Shown: in pieces, positions 1 through 11,784 of the stretch
Layout of the letters: each line of letters begins with the position of its first letter
Numbering within the stretch: position 1 is the stretch's first letter
Assembly: GCA_000231825.2 (NCBI GenBank)
Contig: JH720293.1
Location: 1,116,001-1,180,000, forward strand
Length of the DNA: 64,000 bases
Reading direction: 5' to 3'
Origin: Tetrahymena elliotti 4EA
Lineage: Eukaryota; Ciliophora; Oligohymenophorea; Hymenostomatida; Tetrahymenidae
Position numbers and translations under genes: made by a program
The notes under the pieces: generated by a model
Databases searched by the model: none
Told to the model about the DNA's origin: nothing
The model's input: only the letters and a program-made list of their open reading frames with translations

Positions 1-420
1 CTTTTCCCATTCCTCTTATAGTGTGTCAATTAAATTTTTAAATAATTATGAGATGGCTTTTTTAACTGAAATCAATTCTTCAACTATCGGCAATGGTGAT
101 TTTGAATTATTAAATATCTATATTTCTTCATTGATTTTATCCTTTATTTCTGCTAATTCAGTCTAAACCTTTGTAAGTATTTTATTTACATTCTCTTTTT
201 GCTGGTCTAATCTATTTAAAGGATTTAGAAAGTCTGCTTCTTGCAATAATTTATTTTATTTATGAAATTCTATATGAATAGGATAGCAGGAATCACACAT
301 TTCTAAAAAAGAATTACAGAGTGGATGTAAACATATCCATTTCACTGGTCTCCTTAACTATTTACATTCTAGCTATTAATGACAATTGTTTGTTATTTTA
401 TCTATTGCGGTTTATGACAT
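1..420 (-). CDS. B-box-type zinc-binding protein, N-terminal part (runs off left edge)
   Basis: Reading the minus strand from the ATG at 420-418 with TAA/TAG as Gln gives about 140 codons with no TGA up to the window edge. The first 60 residues hold a Cys/His cluster (WICLHPLCNS, then CDSC and HIEFH) typical of the degenerate B-box zinc fingers that head many ciliate proteins, followed by a heptad-rich helical stretch (LNRLDQQKENVNKILTKVQ). In this family the B-box is usually followed by coiled coil and, in some members, kelch or other repeats, but the C-terminal part lies outside the window. A role in protein-protein contact is inferred from the fold only. Divergent to the gene at 1709. Confidence 0.65.
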
Positions 421-1708
421 TTAAACCCGTTTTTATGTTTATATAAATCTAATTAACTTACAAATTTTTAATGCAAAAATCAATTAATTAAAATTAAGAC
501 TCTCGCTAAAATATCTTGAAATATATGAAGTTTTATTATTATTTTAGTATTAAAATAAGAGATATTTTTATGTAGGATTAAATAAAATTATTTAGATTCT
601 TTTTTTCATCCAGCAACATTTACAGCTAATTTAAAAAAATTTAATGATAAAAAATACTAATTTTAATCTTATTTTAAATAAAATACAATCTTACCTAAAT
701 ATTAAATTATTAATTTTATTTGTTTATTTGTTTGCTTATTTGCTTGCTTGTTGAAAATTCTGTTTTAAATAAAGATTTAAATTATTTAATCATATCTTCA
801 ATTAATGATTACATTTTTTATTTGACAAAAAATTTTTTATTATTTAATTTTAAAACAAAATTGTGATAATGATTAAAAATAAATTTTAAGTATAATATAA
901 AATTTTACTGCAAAGAAAACCATAGATTTCTTCTTTATGCTTTTCCTTTGAAAAATTTAATAAAATTTTTCTTTTAAAAAGTTAATTCGAAATATCTGGT
1001 TTGATTTTTTTTAATTCGAGATCATTTTATTAATTAAATTTTTGATTATCTAAAAGATTAAAAGATGGTCATTTAAAAAATATTTAGTAAGCTAATCGCG
1101 TTATCTAAAATGGTAACATTTTATTCATAATTATTTTTATTACATATTTAGAGCAAATTTTTTAATATTTTTAAAGCAATTAGTCTTAGTATTACTCAAC
1201 TAAATTTAAAATAAGTATTAAACAAATATTTTTTTAAAAACTTATCCTTGAATACATTCTATCAGGTTAAAAAAAATTTCTGTAAAATATTATGAAAATC
1301 TAAGAGTAATTTGATATTGTAACATTATAAAGTGTAACAAAATTAACAAAATGAAAAATCTGATAAAATTTTTTCAAGATTTGATGATAACTTTTTGAAG
1401 AAAAAAAAAATAGAACGAAAGTATAAAAAGAATTTTAATAATACTATCAAATAGAAAAAAAAAAGAAAATTAGAACAACCTTATCAAAAAACTTTAAAGA
1501 ATTTTAATTAATAAGAATTACTGCACCAAAAATAAGACATTGCAAATTTTACATACAAAACACATAGATTTGGAAATTGTGAAAAATAACATAATAAAAA
1601 GTAATCAAAATCATCCAAAGATTATTATATACAATAAATACATCTATCTGACTTATTTTTAGACATTTAGTTTTAGTTAATAAAAAACAAGAAATTAAGC
1701 AAGCAAAC
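421..1708. other. Intergenic spacer between divergent genes
   Basis: Very A+T-rich, no frame free of TGA for long on either strand, many homopolymer A and T runs. It must contain the promoters of the two divergent genes on either side, but I see no recognisable element. Confidence 0.6.
719..752. repeat. Imperfect TTTG/CTTG tetranucleotide tract
   Basis: Short run of TTTG, TTTA and CTTG units in the spacer; a degenerate microsatellite. Confidence 0.6.
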
Positions 1709-3157
1709 ATGATTGCAGAAGAAACTAATTTGACTTCTCATCCCAATATACTTCCAGAAGAAACTCAAAATGATGAAATATATCCTGAAAGTTATTCAAC
1801 TTAGACTTGGTAAAGCTCAAAGGGTGCTTTATCAACTTCAAATGTGATAAGCACATCACAAAATTCTTAAAAAAATAAAAAAGAAGATTAGTATAATAAA
1901 AATAAAGCCATTTCTTTTTAGATGATACCTAAACAGCAGCTAAAGCCATTTAATTTATTCTATTTGAGAGGAGAATTATTTATTGATTTAAATTTCAATG
2001 AGTTTTCAAGAATTTCAAATATTAATTATTTCAAATAAGTGCGAAGTGCTACATATGTCAAAGAATTTGGATTGCTTTATATAGATTACTTGGTAGATTC
2101 TAAGTAGTTTGATGATCATAAAAGAGTAGCAAATCTTCTTAAAAATTATAATGATCAGGATATTTATGATTTTGGAGAAAAATTAGAAAAGCATGAAATG
2201 GTTCAACAAAAACATATAGAAGTAAAGTCATAAATAATGAAATATATAAGCAATAATAATATAACTTAGTAGATCTTAGCAGCCAAAAGATAAGAATTCA
2301 TGCTTCTTAGAAAAGAAGTTTTAAGCCATTTGCCTTAAGATAAATATTTTATGTTTGTAGATTATAGTTTTGATTATTGCGACATGACATTTAAGATGAT
2401 AGGGAACGGAATGAATTAGTCATTTTTAAAACTATTAGGTTGTGATTTTAAGAGTATGTAAGATATATTAATGCGTAAAGGAATTCTTGATTTTGTAGAA
2501 TCTAAATCAAAGTGGAAATTGTTAAAAAAAATAGTAGATAATCTTAAATTAAGAGGTGATGAAAAATTTCACTATGAAGATAGAATTGAGCTAATAACTT
2601 TAGATGATATTTTAATAGATGCAAACTTTTCTGCTGATTTATACAATTGCTAGGCTAATAAAATCTTTGAAAACTTTTTTCATCCAGAATACAGAGATTA
2701 CTTGATAGACAAGGGTTTCTTGGTATTTGAGTTGCAGATAAATGATTTTCATATTCTCAAAATAAACAGTATAAGATAAAAATATATAGAAGAATATGGT
2801 AAAACTGGTAACTATGAAAATATTTAACCTTAATTTGATCATCTTTACAAACCACATTTGCTTGGCTAATAATCTGACTCTGAATAAAAATCATCTGAAA
2901 TGGAAATAGAATAAAATTCTTCCTCTAAAGAAAATAAAGATTTACAAGATAATTAAGCTAAAAACATTTAACTTACATAATCGCAATCAAATTTTATATA
3001 AGAATTAGTTACAGATATTCCATATACAATACAAAGTCAATACTTTTTAGATAAATTTTATAATTAAGAAAAACCTCTTCCTAAAAAATAATCAAACCTC
3101 TAAGATAAATTCCCTTCTAAAACTTGCAAATACCGTCCAATAAACTAATAAAGTTGA
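1709..3157 (+). CDS. Unknown protein, 482 aa, single exon
   Basis: One uninterrupted frame from ATG 1709 to TGA 3155-3157 with many in-frame TAA/TAG (Gln). I do not recognise a named domain. The protein has a Ser/Gln/Asn-rich N-terminal 70 residues, a mixed helical middle, and a better-ordered core at about residues 210-350 that begins FMFVDYSFDYCDMTF and continues through KLLGCDFKSMQDILMRKGIL; the last 100 residues are again Ser/Gln/Glu-rich. The core has the look of the PAS-like ligand or regulatory domains found in families of ciliate proteins, but this is a guess from pattern alone. No signal peptide or membrane segment. ATG 1709 is the first Met of the frame. Confidence 0.75.
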
Positions 3158-3987
3158 TATACATACCCTAAATCTTTTAATCAACTACCCTTAAAATAAA
3201 TTAATAAAAAAATAGGTATACTTTTCATCTAATTTCTCATCAAACTATTTATTATGGGCTGAATAAATAAATTTAATTAATTCATTTATTTTTAAAAAAA
3301 TATTTGCATGTCAAAAAAACTCTTAATATATTAATAATTACTAAAAATTTGGTATCTTTTTCAATTTATGTTTGTTTTGTTAGTCATATTTCTAATATTT
3401 TTAAAATGTAATAATTATTTCACTTGATATATTTTAATAAAATAGATAAAAACTTATGATTAATCAATTTATTTGTTTAGAAGATCTCAATTATTAACTT
3501 CAAATTTAATTCATTTATTTTTAATTTGAGATTATTAATCAATAAATTGAATACAAATGTAAAAAGTTAGTGAAAAATTTGAATAATTTGGGTTAGGTTA
3601 GGTTTTTATTTCCATTTATTTTTAGAGGGACTGATTACAAATACTAATACACTTTCAATAATGAGACCTTGCTATTCTATACTACCCCTCATTCAATACT
3701 AACTATTCAACCCACCCAATCCAATAATTTAATAAAATATCAAATTCAATTAATTCATTTTTTTAAAGTAGTTGAAATCCATTAATTTTATTAGTCATAT
3801 TTTTAATTGTATTTGAAATTTTTTTATTGCAAAATAGATATTTTTAACAATCACAATCAAATAAATCAAGTAGATAATTATCTTTAAATTAAGAGAAGCA
3901 AAGTTTTTTATTTTATAAACTATTATTAGTTTTTGTTATAATTTAGTTACGATATGACCATAAAATAAACATAAAGAATTAAAAAAA
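3158..3987. other. Intergenic spacer between convergent genes
   Basis: A+T-rich 3' spacer between two converging genes. It includes a small G-rich patch at about 3590-3607 (GGTTAG repeated) and a C-rich patch near 3680-3725, unusual for the spacer but without a recognisable function. Confidence 0.55.
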
Positions 3988-5727
3988 TCAACTGATATTA
4001 ACAGTTTCTTCTATTTCTTATTCTCTTTTAGATGGTATGAGGAATTCCCAAAATTTATCCTCTGAAAGTTTAGGATAGGCAATAACTTCCAAATTTTTCT
4101 TGACATTTCTGTTAGATTTCTATCCAATTAAAGTACCTAGAATTAAAATAGATATAAATATTTTAAAATATGAAAATAGTTATTACTAATGATAGCTGGG
4201 GATGGAATAGATCTAACAAATTAAAGATGCTTTGCACCTTGATTAACACATTAAAATACTTCTTTAGGTAGGGGACAGTTAATCATAGCTCCTTGCATAA
4301 GAGGAGATGAAGTAATAATATTAACTTGTAATTCTCTAGCTACTTTAAGCAAGAATTATTCAGAAACTTCACCTTTTTCATTTTCAAAATTTTACCATTT
4401 TTCAGAAAAACTTTCAGGCATCATGACATTAACCTTTATTTATAAAAGTATTTAAATATACTATAAAGTAAATAATTTTTATAAATTATCTTACAGGCAA
4501 TTAGATGTAACGTAAGCCATGATTTTTACCTCCGACCTTTTCTGCCAATTAAACTACTTTTTAAAGACTTAAATGAATATTTTTCTCATCTTAACGTGAG
4601 CGGAATGCTATCCAGGTTGCTAATCCATAATTTCTAATTTTTTTCTCTTATATCTTTTTTTCAAATAACTCAAAAACTAATGAAAGCTTATCAAAGAATT
4701 TATCTTCACCAATTAAAGGCATTTATACTTCAGAAGCATTTTGTAAATAATACAAATCTAAAGTTTCAACACCTAAGTTTTCAAGACTTTGTTCAATATT
4801 TTATGCTAAGTAATGTGGGTTCATGCAGTGGCAAGCACCAACAATATCATCTTCAGTTATCAACTTTTTAGAAATCAAATTATTTATAAGGACTTGGCTG
4901 GGAATACCTTAATCAGCATCATCAACTAAAAATCCACCCTTAGAAGCTAAGAAATATTAATCTCTTGAGATCTAGTTTTAAGACTTAAGATATCTAAGAG
5001 CAGCTCCAATTGATCTTTCAGATTTTTGATATCTAAAATTTAATGCTGTATCAATAACATTAATACCACCAGAATTAACTGAGTCAATTAAAGCATTAAA
5101 CATCTATTTTACAAAAAAATTTTTTTTCCAATATTCTAAGAAAGATTAAATTCATTTAATATCTTTTGCTATACTTTAAATTGAATATTCCAGAAAATTT
5201 TCAACTTTTTATTTCACAAAAAAATTTTGTTAAATGTGATTTGGGATCATATTTTTTTCATAATTTTATCATCATCTAACCGTTATTTTTATCATAAACA
5301 ACTAAAATATACCTTCATATCGTCATCTCTATCAGGTGATCCTTAATAACTTCCAAAACCAATACTACTTAAAGTGAGATCGCTTTTAAAAGGAGTTCTA
5401 AAATTAGTGGAATCAACTTGATTATTGTTTGTAAAAATGTTTAACAAAATTATTGTTAGAATATTTAAAATAATTTAAAATACCTGAATCCTTTTTTAAT
5501 TCGGAGTACTTTTTAGTTCCCTATGCTGTAGCGTATCCTGCTAATTTATCTGCATATTTAACTTTATACAATTATTCAAAGTCTGATTTTCTCTAAATTA
5601 AATTATGTTCGCTTTAAATATCAATATTGTGTCCTTTTAATGAAAAGCATTGCTTGGTCTTATTTGATAGCTATACAGTGTTACTAGAAACTGAGTTAGA
5701 TAATTTGGTGAAAATGTTTTTATACAT
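3988..5727 (-). CDS. Aldo/keto reductase-like protein, 450 aa, catalytic residues altered
   Basis: Five exons, complement of 3988-4136, 4187-4433, 4495-5103, 5313-5416 and 5484-5727; the lengths sum to 1353, exactly 451 codons. The reductase TIM barrel starts at about residue 95 (LSSIGFGSYQG) and includes GINVIDTALNFRYQ, LASKGGF and ETLDLYYLQNAS, all hallmark positions of the family. The first 33 residues are rich in Lys, Ser and Thr with no acidic residue, which resembles a mitochondrial presequence. Of the catalytic tetrad (Asp, Tyr, Lys, His) I see Asp134 and Lys171, but the Tyr position is Phe139 (TTT) and the His position is Gln237 (CAA). NADP-linked carbonyl reduction is the family activity; it may be reduced or lost here. 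Divergent from XPB with a 379-nt shared upstream region. Confidence 0.8.
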
Positions 5728-6106
5728 TGCTTAATATTTGTTGATTGCTTGGTTTTGTTTTTAATAGAAGGATTTTAGCTGTTAATTTTGAATATTAAAT
5801 TAGGATTAATTATTTTGATTTTGTTTATTTTTGATAGTATCTATAATTATGTAAAGATTTAATCTAGAAAAGTAGCATTTACACTCTATTTTATTTTGTT
5901 TATTACAAATATATTGGTTATCCTCGATTATTTATATTTTTTGATTTTTGCAAAAAGTATGCGCGAATCTCATAAAATTTTAAATAAAAAAAGAGATACA
6001 TATTCCTTTTAAATCCAACAAGATTTATTGAATAATAATTAATTAACAAAAAAATATCTCCAAATACATACCATTGATTAAATTATTATTTATTATCTTA
6101 TTTATT
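5728..6106. promoter_or_regulatory. Shared upstream region of the reductase and XPB genes
   Basis: The 379 nt between the two start codons, read in opposite directions, must carry both promoters. No specific motif is identified; the assignment rests on geometry only. Confidence 0.4.
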
Positions 6107-8596
6107 ATGGCTGATAAAAAGGTTAATCCTAAAGCTAAAGAATAAACCAAAAGAATAAAATCTAACTCAACTAAATAATCAAATCAAAGTGAAAAAGAAT
6201 AAAAAAATGATGAAGAAGGTTTGTTTAGTTAGAAATAAGTAAAGGCTCAAAATGATGGGAATTAAGTCCAACAATTTTATGATTACTCTACTTTAGAATT
6301 GAAAGATGATTACAGAGAAAGACCTATATTGATATGTCCAGATGGAATAATATTTTTAGAAACATTTAATCCTCTTTACAGGAAGGCATACTAATTTTTA
6401 ATTTCTATAGGAGAACCTGTCTAAAGGCCTCTTTCTATGCATAAGTTTACTTTAACTAAATACTCTCTTTACACTGCTATGGTTTTATAATATGAACCTA
6501 AGGATATAATACTGTGTCTCGAAAAGCTAAGTAAAAATAAAAAAATACCTGTTAAAGTAGAAAACTATATTATTGAAAATACATAAAATTATGGAGCTGC
6601 AAGATTATTTTTGGATGATACAAGCTACTACTTAGACATAGATTCAAATGTTTGGACATATATACTTGATAGAAATCCATAAATTAAAGAACTGGTTTCT
6701 CAAACAGAATTTAACTTTGATAACATTATAAACCAAAACAAAGAACTAAGAGATATTTAAAAAGATTTATAAAACTTCTTTTAAAATATTAAAGAAGAAA
6801 ATAATTAACTCTCTAATAAAAAAAATTAAAAAATGATTGCTGAAGATGAAGAATTTGATAAAGGTTCTGAAGAAAAAAAGAATTAAAAATCTTAAATGGT
6901 GAATAAGGACTAAGAAGCAGAAGATGAAGACGATGAAGGATCTGATGATGAAGATGAATTTGTTTACAATTTTATTATGAATAACAAGCAAAAAAGGTCT
7001 TTTAAACGTATTTAAATTACTGGAGACCACTTTGAGGTTACTAAGGCAGTAATAAATTGTAGTGTTCCCTTAATTTAAGAATATGATTTTGAAAATAAGA
7101 GTTTTAAATAGCTTGATATAGAGTTAAAGCCAAAAATTAAGGTCAGATATTACTAAGAAAGAGCTTTGAAAAACATTTTTATACAAAAGAAAGCTCGTTC
7201 TGGCCTGATTATTCTTCCATGTGGAGCAGGTAAAACTGTTGTTGGAGTTGTAACAATAGAAAGAATTAAATAAAGTACAGTGATTATCTGTGATTCAGAT
7301 GTTTCTGTTGATTAATGGAGAGATGAACTTGAGAGATGGACAACAATTAATAAAAATAAGATTGTAAGATTAACGGGTAGAATAGTAGATGAATGGCCTA
7401 CTAGGACAACAGATGATCCTATTATTATTATTACAACCTATTATATGCTTGTAAAAAAACGTGAAGAGCTCCATCCTTCATAAGTAGCTTAAAAGAGCAA
7501 AAAGAGATTGTACATAGAATCTATGAAATCTAGAAAGTGGGGAGTTTGTGTTATTGATGAAGTGCACAAACTGCCAGCAAATACTTTTTAAAATGTTCTT
7601 AAGCAATATAAATTCCACTTTAAACTTGGTCTCACTGCTACACCTTATAGAGAAGATGAAAAAATTATAAACTTATTTTATATGATTGGGCCTAAGTTAT
7701 ATGAAGAAAATTGGTATGATTTAGTGAGTTAAGGATTTTTAGCTAAACCCTACTGTGTCGAAATAAGATGTGAAATGACCTCTCTCTGGATGAGTGAATA
7801 TAATAAAAAAGATATAAAGTCTGGTAAAAATTTTTATAGAGGACCATAGAGAGAGTTAATCCATACAAGTAACCCAAGAAAATTTAAAGCTCTAGAGTAT
7901 CTAATAAAAGTTCATGAAGAAAGGGGTGATAAAATTCTTGTTTTTTGTGATAGGCCTATGATCATAGATTATTATGGAAACATTCTAAAATATCCTGTTA
8001 TTTATGGAGATGTTTCATAAGATGAGAGAAAGAAGATATTTAATTTATTTAAAGTTTCTAATTAAATTAATACAATATTTCTATCTAGAGTAGGAGATAC
8101 TGCAATAGATTTACCTCAAGCTAATGTAGGTATCTAAATAGGTATGCACTTTAAAAGTAGGAGATAAGAAGTTTAGAGATTAGGTAGAATTATGAGAGCC
8201 AAAGAAAATTATGATGGTTAATACAACGCTTTTTGGTATACTTTAGTCTCTAAAGGTACAGATGAAACTTCATATTGCTTAGCTAGACAAAAATGTCTTA
8301 TAAATTAGGGTTTTAAATATGAAATTCTTGATGAAAAAGATTTACCATATAGCCAAAATCCATAAAAGTTTAAATGGATGTCTTAATTAGATGAATCAGA
8401 TTATCTTTATACATTATTGATGAATTCTGAGCATAATCAGTAGAATGGTAAAGCATCTAGTGATGAAGAAAATTCAAGTGAGAGTTCAGAATCAGATTCT
8501 GATGAGTCAGAAGGACATTTCAATATAACAACAAAAGCAGCTAACCCTTTACAAAATTTGGCATTGTATAAAGAAACAAAACTATCTAAAAATTGA
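6107..8596 (+). CDS. XPB: XPB/ERCC3 DNA helicase-translocase of TFIIH
   Basis: Single exon of 829 codons with many in-frame TAA/TAG. XPB is the SF2 translocase of TFIIH that opens promoters for RNA polymerase II and supports nucleotide excision repair in the nucleus. The N-terminal damage-recognition-like region ([16 protein letters not shown] onward, residues about 65-200) matches XPB. The helicase core shows Walker A LPCGAGKT (370-377, Lys376), the diagnostic DEVH box (484-487), motif [13 protein letters not shown] with the XPB-specific RED triplet (515-517), motif [12 protein letters not shown] and motif VI QRLGRIMR (690-697). An acidic, low-complexity insert lies at about residues 230-285 between the N-terminal and helicase parts, and the C-terminus ends in a Ser/Asp/Glu stretch. 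Length is close to the human protein plus these inserts. Start is the first Met after an A+T-rich leader. Confidence 0.95.
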
Positions 8597-9351
8597 TCTA
8601 TTTAATGATTTTTTCCTCTTTTAATTAATTAATAAAATAAATCTAATTCAATATCCATCAATATTATTAGTATATAATATTTATTTTTAACATATTTTTC
8701 CATTTATCTAATATATGTTTATCTATAAAACTTTAATTTTTATAATAATTATTGTTGAAATTTCTTTTTGGATTGGATAATATTTTATGTTTATTTTTTA
8801 TTATTAAAAAATTTAATATTAGAATGAATTTTATTTTAATATATTTTAATGGAAGATATCTCTATGTAATCAGACACAATAAGATAAATTATTTAACTAT
8901 ATTTTCTAACTAAATTATCAAATAAGTTTCTTTCTAAAAATTACTTAATTACTTGACTTATTATTAAATTGTTTAAATTAGCTTAAAATAAGTATTCTGT
9001 ATAATAAGATTCTCTTTAATAAGAAAATGTTAAAGCAAACAGATTTTAGAGGAATAAATCTAAATATTTAATAAATAGATTATTTTATTTTTTACATTTC
9101 ACCTCTAAACAAAAATCTATTTTTTTATTATTAATTATTATTTACAAATTTTTAGAAATGTTTTTGGTAAGACATAAATAAAGATAAATTTAATTTGAAA
9201 TAATTTAAAATAGCTTTCCAAAAAATAACCACAAATTAAAAAAAGAGGGTCTAAAAAATAAATCAAATATATATTTTAGAAGAAAATAGAATTTATTTTT
9301 TAATCTGATTTATGAACTAAATAATATAAAATTATTAAAACATATTTTTTA
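8597..9351. other. Intergenic spacer between convergent genes
   Basis: A+T-rich 3' spacer between XPB and the converging NYN gene; nothing recognisable. Confidence 0.6.
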
Positions 9352-11025
9352 TCATATTTAATCGTTTGTAACAATATCCTAAAATATCTGCTATGAAAGG
9401 AGTTATTCTATTTATTCAAAAAACACTTTACCTTTCATCACAGAGATATTTTAATTTATTGAGAATAATCTATAAGTTAATTCATTATCACTAGTAATTA
9501 TTAAAGATGATCTTACTTACTCTTCTTTGAGACACTCAACATGATTAACAATAAAATCATCAGAACTATTAAATTAAGTTTGCTTGCAATTAATAACCTA
9601 AACTTTATTATCAGTAATCTTTGTATGCATTTAGTCAAAAATTAAAATTAGCTACTTCAATCCTAATATTTCTCTTAAATGAGAAGATAATTAGAAGATT
9701 TTTTTTTCAGCAATAGCTCTTTATTTGTTAATACAATTCTTTCTAATACTTTAGTTCATAAATAATAAATTATTTCCATCTATCACAATATCTGTAAATT
9801 TTTCATCAAAATGTTCTGTCATATTTTAGTTATTTAAGGATTAAAGTTCAGAATATGTAATTTATTTAACTTTATGGTGGCAAATTAGCTGTATTTCAAA
9901 ACGTGATTTATCCACATCACCATTATTCTTTTTCAACACTTTTATAATTTTTTTATATGTTGCAGAATTTAACCAACCTTCAAGAGCTAAAGTTTAAAGT
10001 TGTTGCTTATAATTTGATTTATCATTTAAACTAGTCTACTTATTTAAGTTGATAAGCTAAACAGCTTTTTCAATGTCTCCATCTGTTTCATTTAAGTATT
10101 TTAGGATATATTATTTACAACGCTTTAACTGATAATCTTTCAATATTATATTTATTTCCTTATCATAAATCTATTTCAATAATTCCTTTTTCATATTATC
10201 TTTTATCAATCTACGTAAAATAATTTCTTCATTGCCATTTTCTTCTTTTAACATAACTATAATTTTTTAATACTAACCAAATCCGTTTTGATTCAAATAA
10301 TCTATTTACTTCTCATATTATACTTTATATAATTATTTCAAGCAGCTGTTTTTGTCCTTTCTGAGACGAGCAGCTAGTTCATCTTAATTTTGAATACACT
10401 ATTAAACTTTTTATTTATCATTATCAAATATCTCTTCAAAAAGCTGTTAAGTGTTGAATAAAACATTTTATAAATTATTCTATCTTTTATTAAATTTGAA
10501 TTCAGGTTTTTTTTATTTTTAGTTAGTTTAATTTTGAATTCCCATAATATTTTGTTAGAATGTAGGTTAAAAATTTTAATTATTGTTATCATTCATTCGA
10601 TTATTATTAAATTATTATTAACATTATTGATTGATGTTAGCAAATTGTCTATTCTACATATTTTATAAATCTTAAAATGTGTTTTATTAGCTTTAGTACA
10701 TTTGGTATGGATATTGTTATGAGTCTGGGTATATTGTTCGCATGTTCATTTGTTATTAATTAAATTAAAGCTACTATTGAAGTTAAAACTAATTTTACAT
10801 CATTTGATACTAAAAGTTCTGTTAACTCTAAATATATTATTCCTAACCATTTAGCATGTTTCTTTAATTATATTTAAGCTCTTACTTCAATTATTTAGCA
10901 TCTTATTTCATTTGCTATTTCATCATTTTATTACTTTCCTTAATCTATTATTTTTATTCTTTCATCTGCTATTTTAACTCTTTTTTCATGAGTTTATAAT
11001 CAAACGCATCATCTTCTCTCTCCAT
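9352..11025 (-). CDS. NYN/PIN-like (YacP-type) domain protein with UBA-like repeats, 557 aa
   Basis: Single open frame from ATG 11025-11023 to TGA 9354-9352 (558 codons). The N-terminal 140 residues are Lys/Gln/Asn-rich low complexity. Residues about 185-400 contain several short repeats ending in patterns such as NETDGDIEKAVQLI and KKNNGDVDKSRFEI, which look like UBA/CUE-type three-helix repeats. The C-terminal domain carries DIVIDGNNLLF (412-422), LILIFDQ, SSDDFIVNHVE (487-497) and IITSDNEL (509-516). The spacing of these acidic motifs is that of NYN/YacP-like PIN nucleases (DGNN, then S-D-D, then TSD), giving candidate metal-binding residues Asp415, Asp490 and Asp513. The family includes single-strand ribonucleases, so RNA cleavage is the likely activity; targets are unknown. 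The domain assignment is from motifs, not a search. Confidence 0.7.
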
Positions 11026-11210
11026 TTATGATAAATATTTTTGTAAATAGGATTTTCTTACTAATTAATTCTGTAATTAAACTCTAAAAATCTAATTAAA
11101 TTTTGTGATTTATATTATCTGATCTTAAAGCCATAGAAACTAAAATAAATTAAATTATAAAAGATAAATAATAAATAAATTAATTAAAAAAGAAAAATTT
11201 GAAATTTGAG

Positions 11211-11287
11211 AAAGAAATCTATCTCTCAAAACAACAAAGTCATTTTTTAAATATAAAATGATTGAGTTGTTTATAATAGATTTCTTT
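11211..11287. repeat. Long imperfect hairpin (inverted repeat)
   Basis: Left arm 11211-11246 pairs with right arm 11256-11287. Outer stem AAAGAAATCTA with TAGATTTCTTT (11 bp), middle stem AAACAAC with GTTGTTT (7 bp), inner stem TCATTTT with AAAATGA (7 bp), separated by small unequal bulges. This gives 25 paired positions around a short loop. The right arm runs directly into a G+C-richer segment. Confidence 0.6.
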
Positions 11288-11744
11288 CATATTTTAGAGA
11301 TCATTTTAAGAAAAAAGATTTATTTGCATTTTTTTAAAAGTTTTTACATCCCCTAAATCTAGGCTCAAGTATAAAATTTACTTCCTATCCCCAAGTTTTT
11401 AAACAATCTAATAAATAAAATGAAAATGCTAAGCTAAATCATAAATTAAAATGACTCATATGGATTTCATATAATCCAAATAACCTTACCAAGATCGATA
11501 TTTTACAAAAAACGTTTTTGAGAAAAACCCTAGTTTTTAAAGCAAGGATTTATCAAACCATTATATAGCTCTATGCTGTATTAAGTTAGATAAATTATAA
11601 TTATCCATGCCTTATTGTAAAATATTGTGAGGATTTTGTGAGGAAATTCTTCTAAATTCTTATCTCTAGTAATATATAATTAGTATTTTTTAAAAATTAG
11701 GGAAACCTAAAAGAATATCTCTGCTATGTATGCCATGATCTCTC

Positions 11745-11784
11745 CTTCTAATCAAATCCTAAAAAGACAGATTAAATAAAAAGA
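11745..11784 (+). repeat. 40-bp motif related to 48715-48754
   Basis: Starts CTTCTAATC and ends CAGATTAAATAAAAAGA. The other copy has the same first nine bases and 15 of 17 identical bases at the end with the same 40-bp total length; the middle 14 bases differ. Both copies sit at the right end of a hairpin-headed segment and are followed by an A-rich tract. Confidence 0.45.

Noticed and set aside
3590..3607. Telomere-like GGTTAG repeats
   Set aside because: Only two to three units, not the GGGGTT repeat expected for this group, and flanked by normal spacer with genes on both sides.
9965..9985. Partial match to the Tetrahymena chromosome breakage sequence
   Set aside because: Only about 10 of 15 positions agree and it lies inside the NYN coding region; no intact site was seen in the window.
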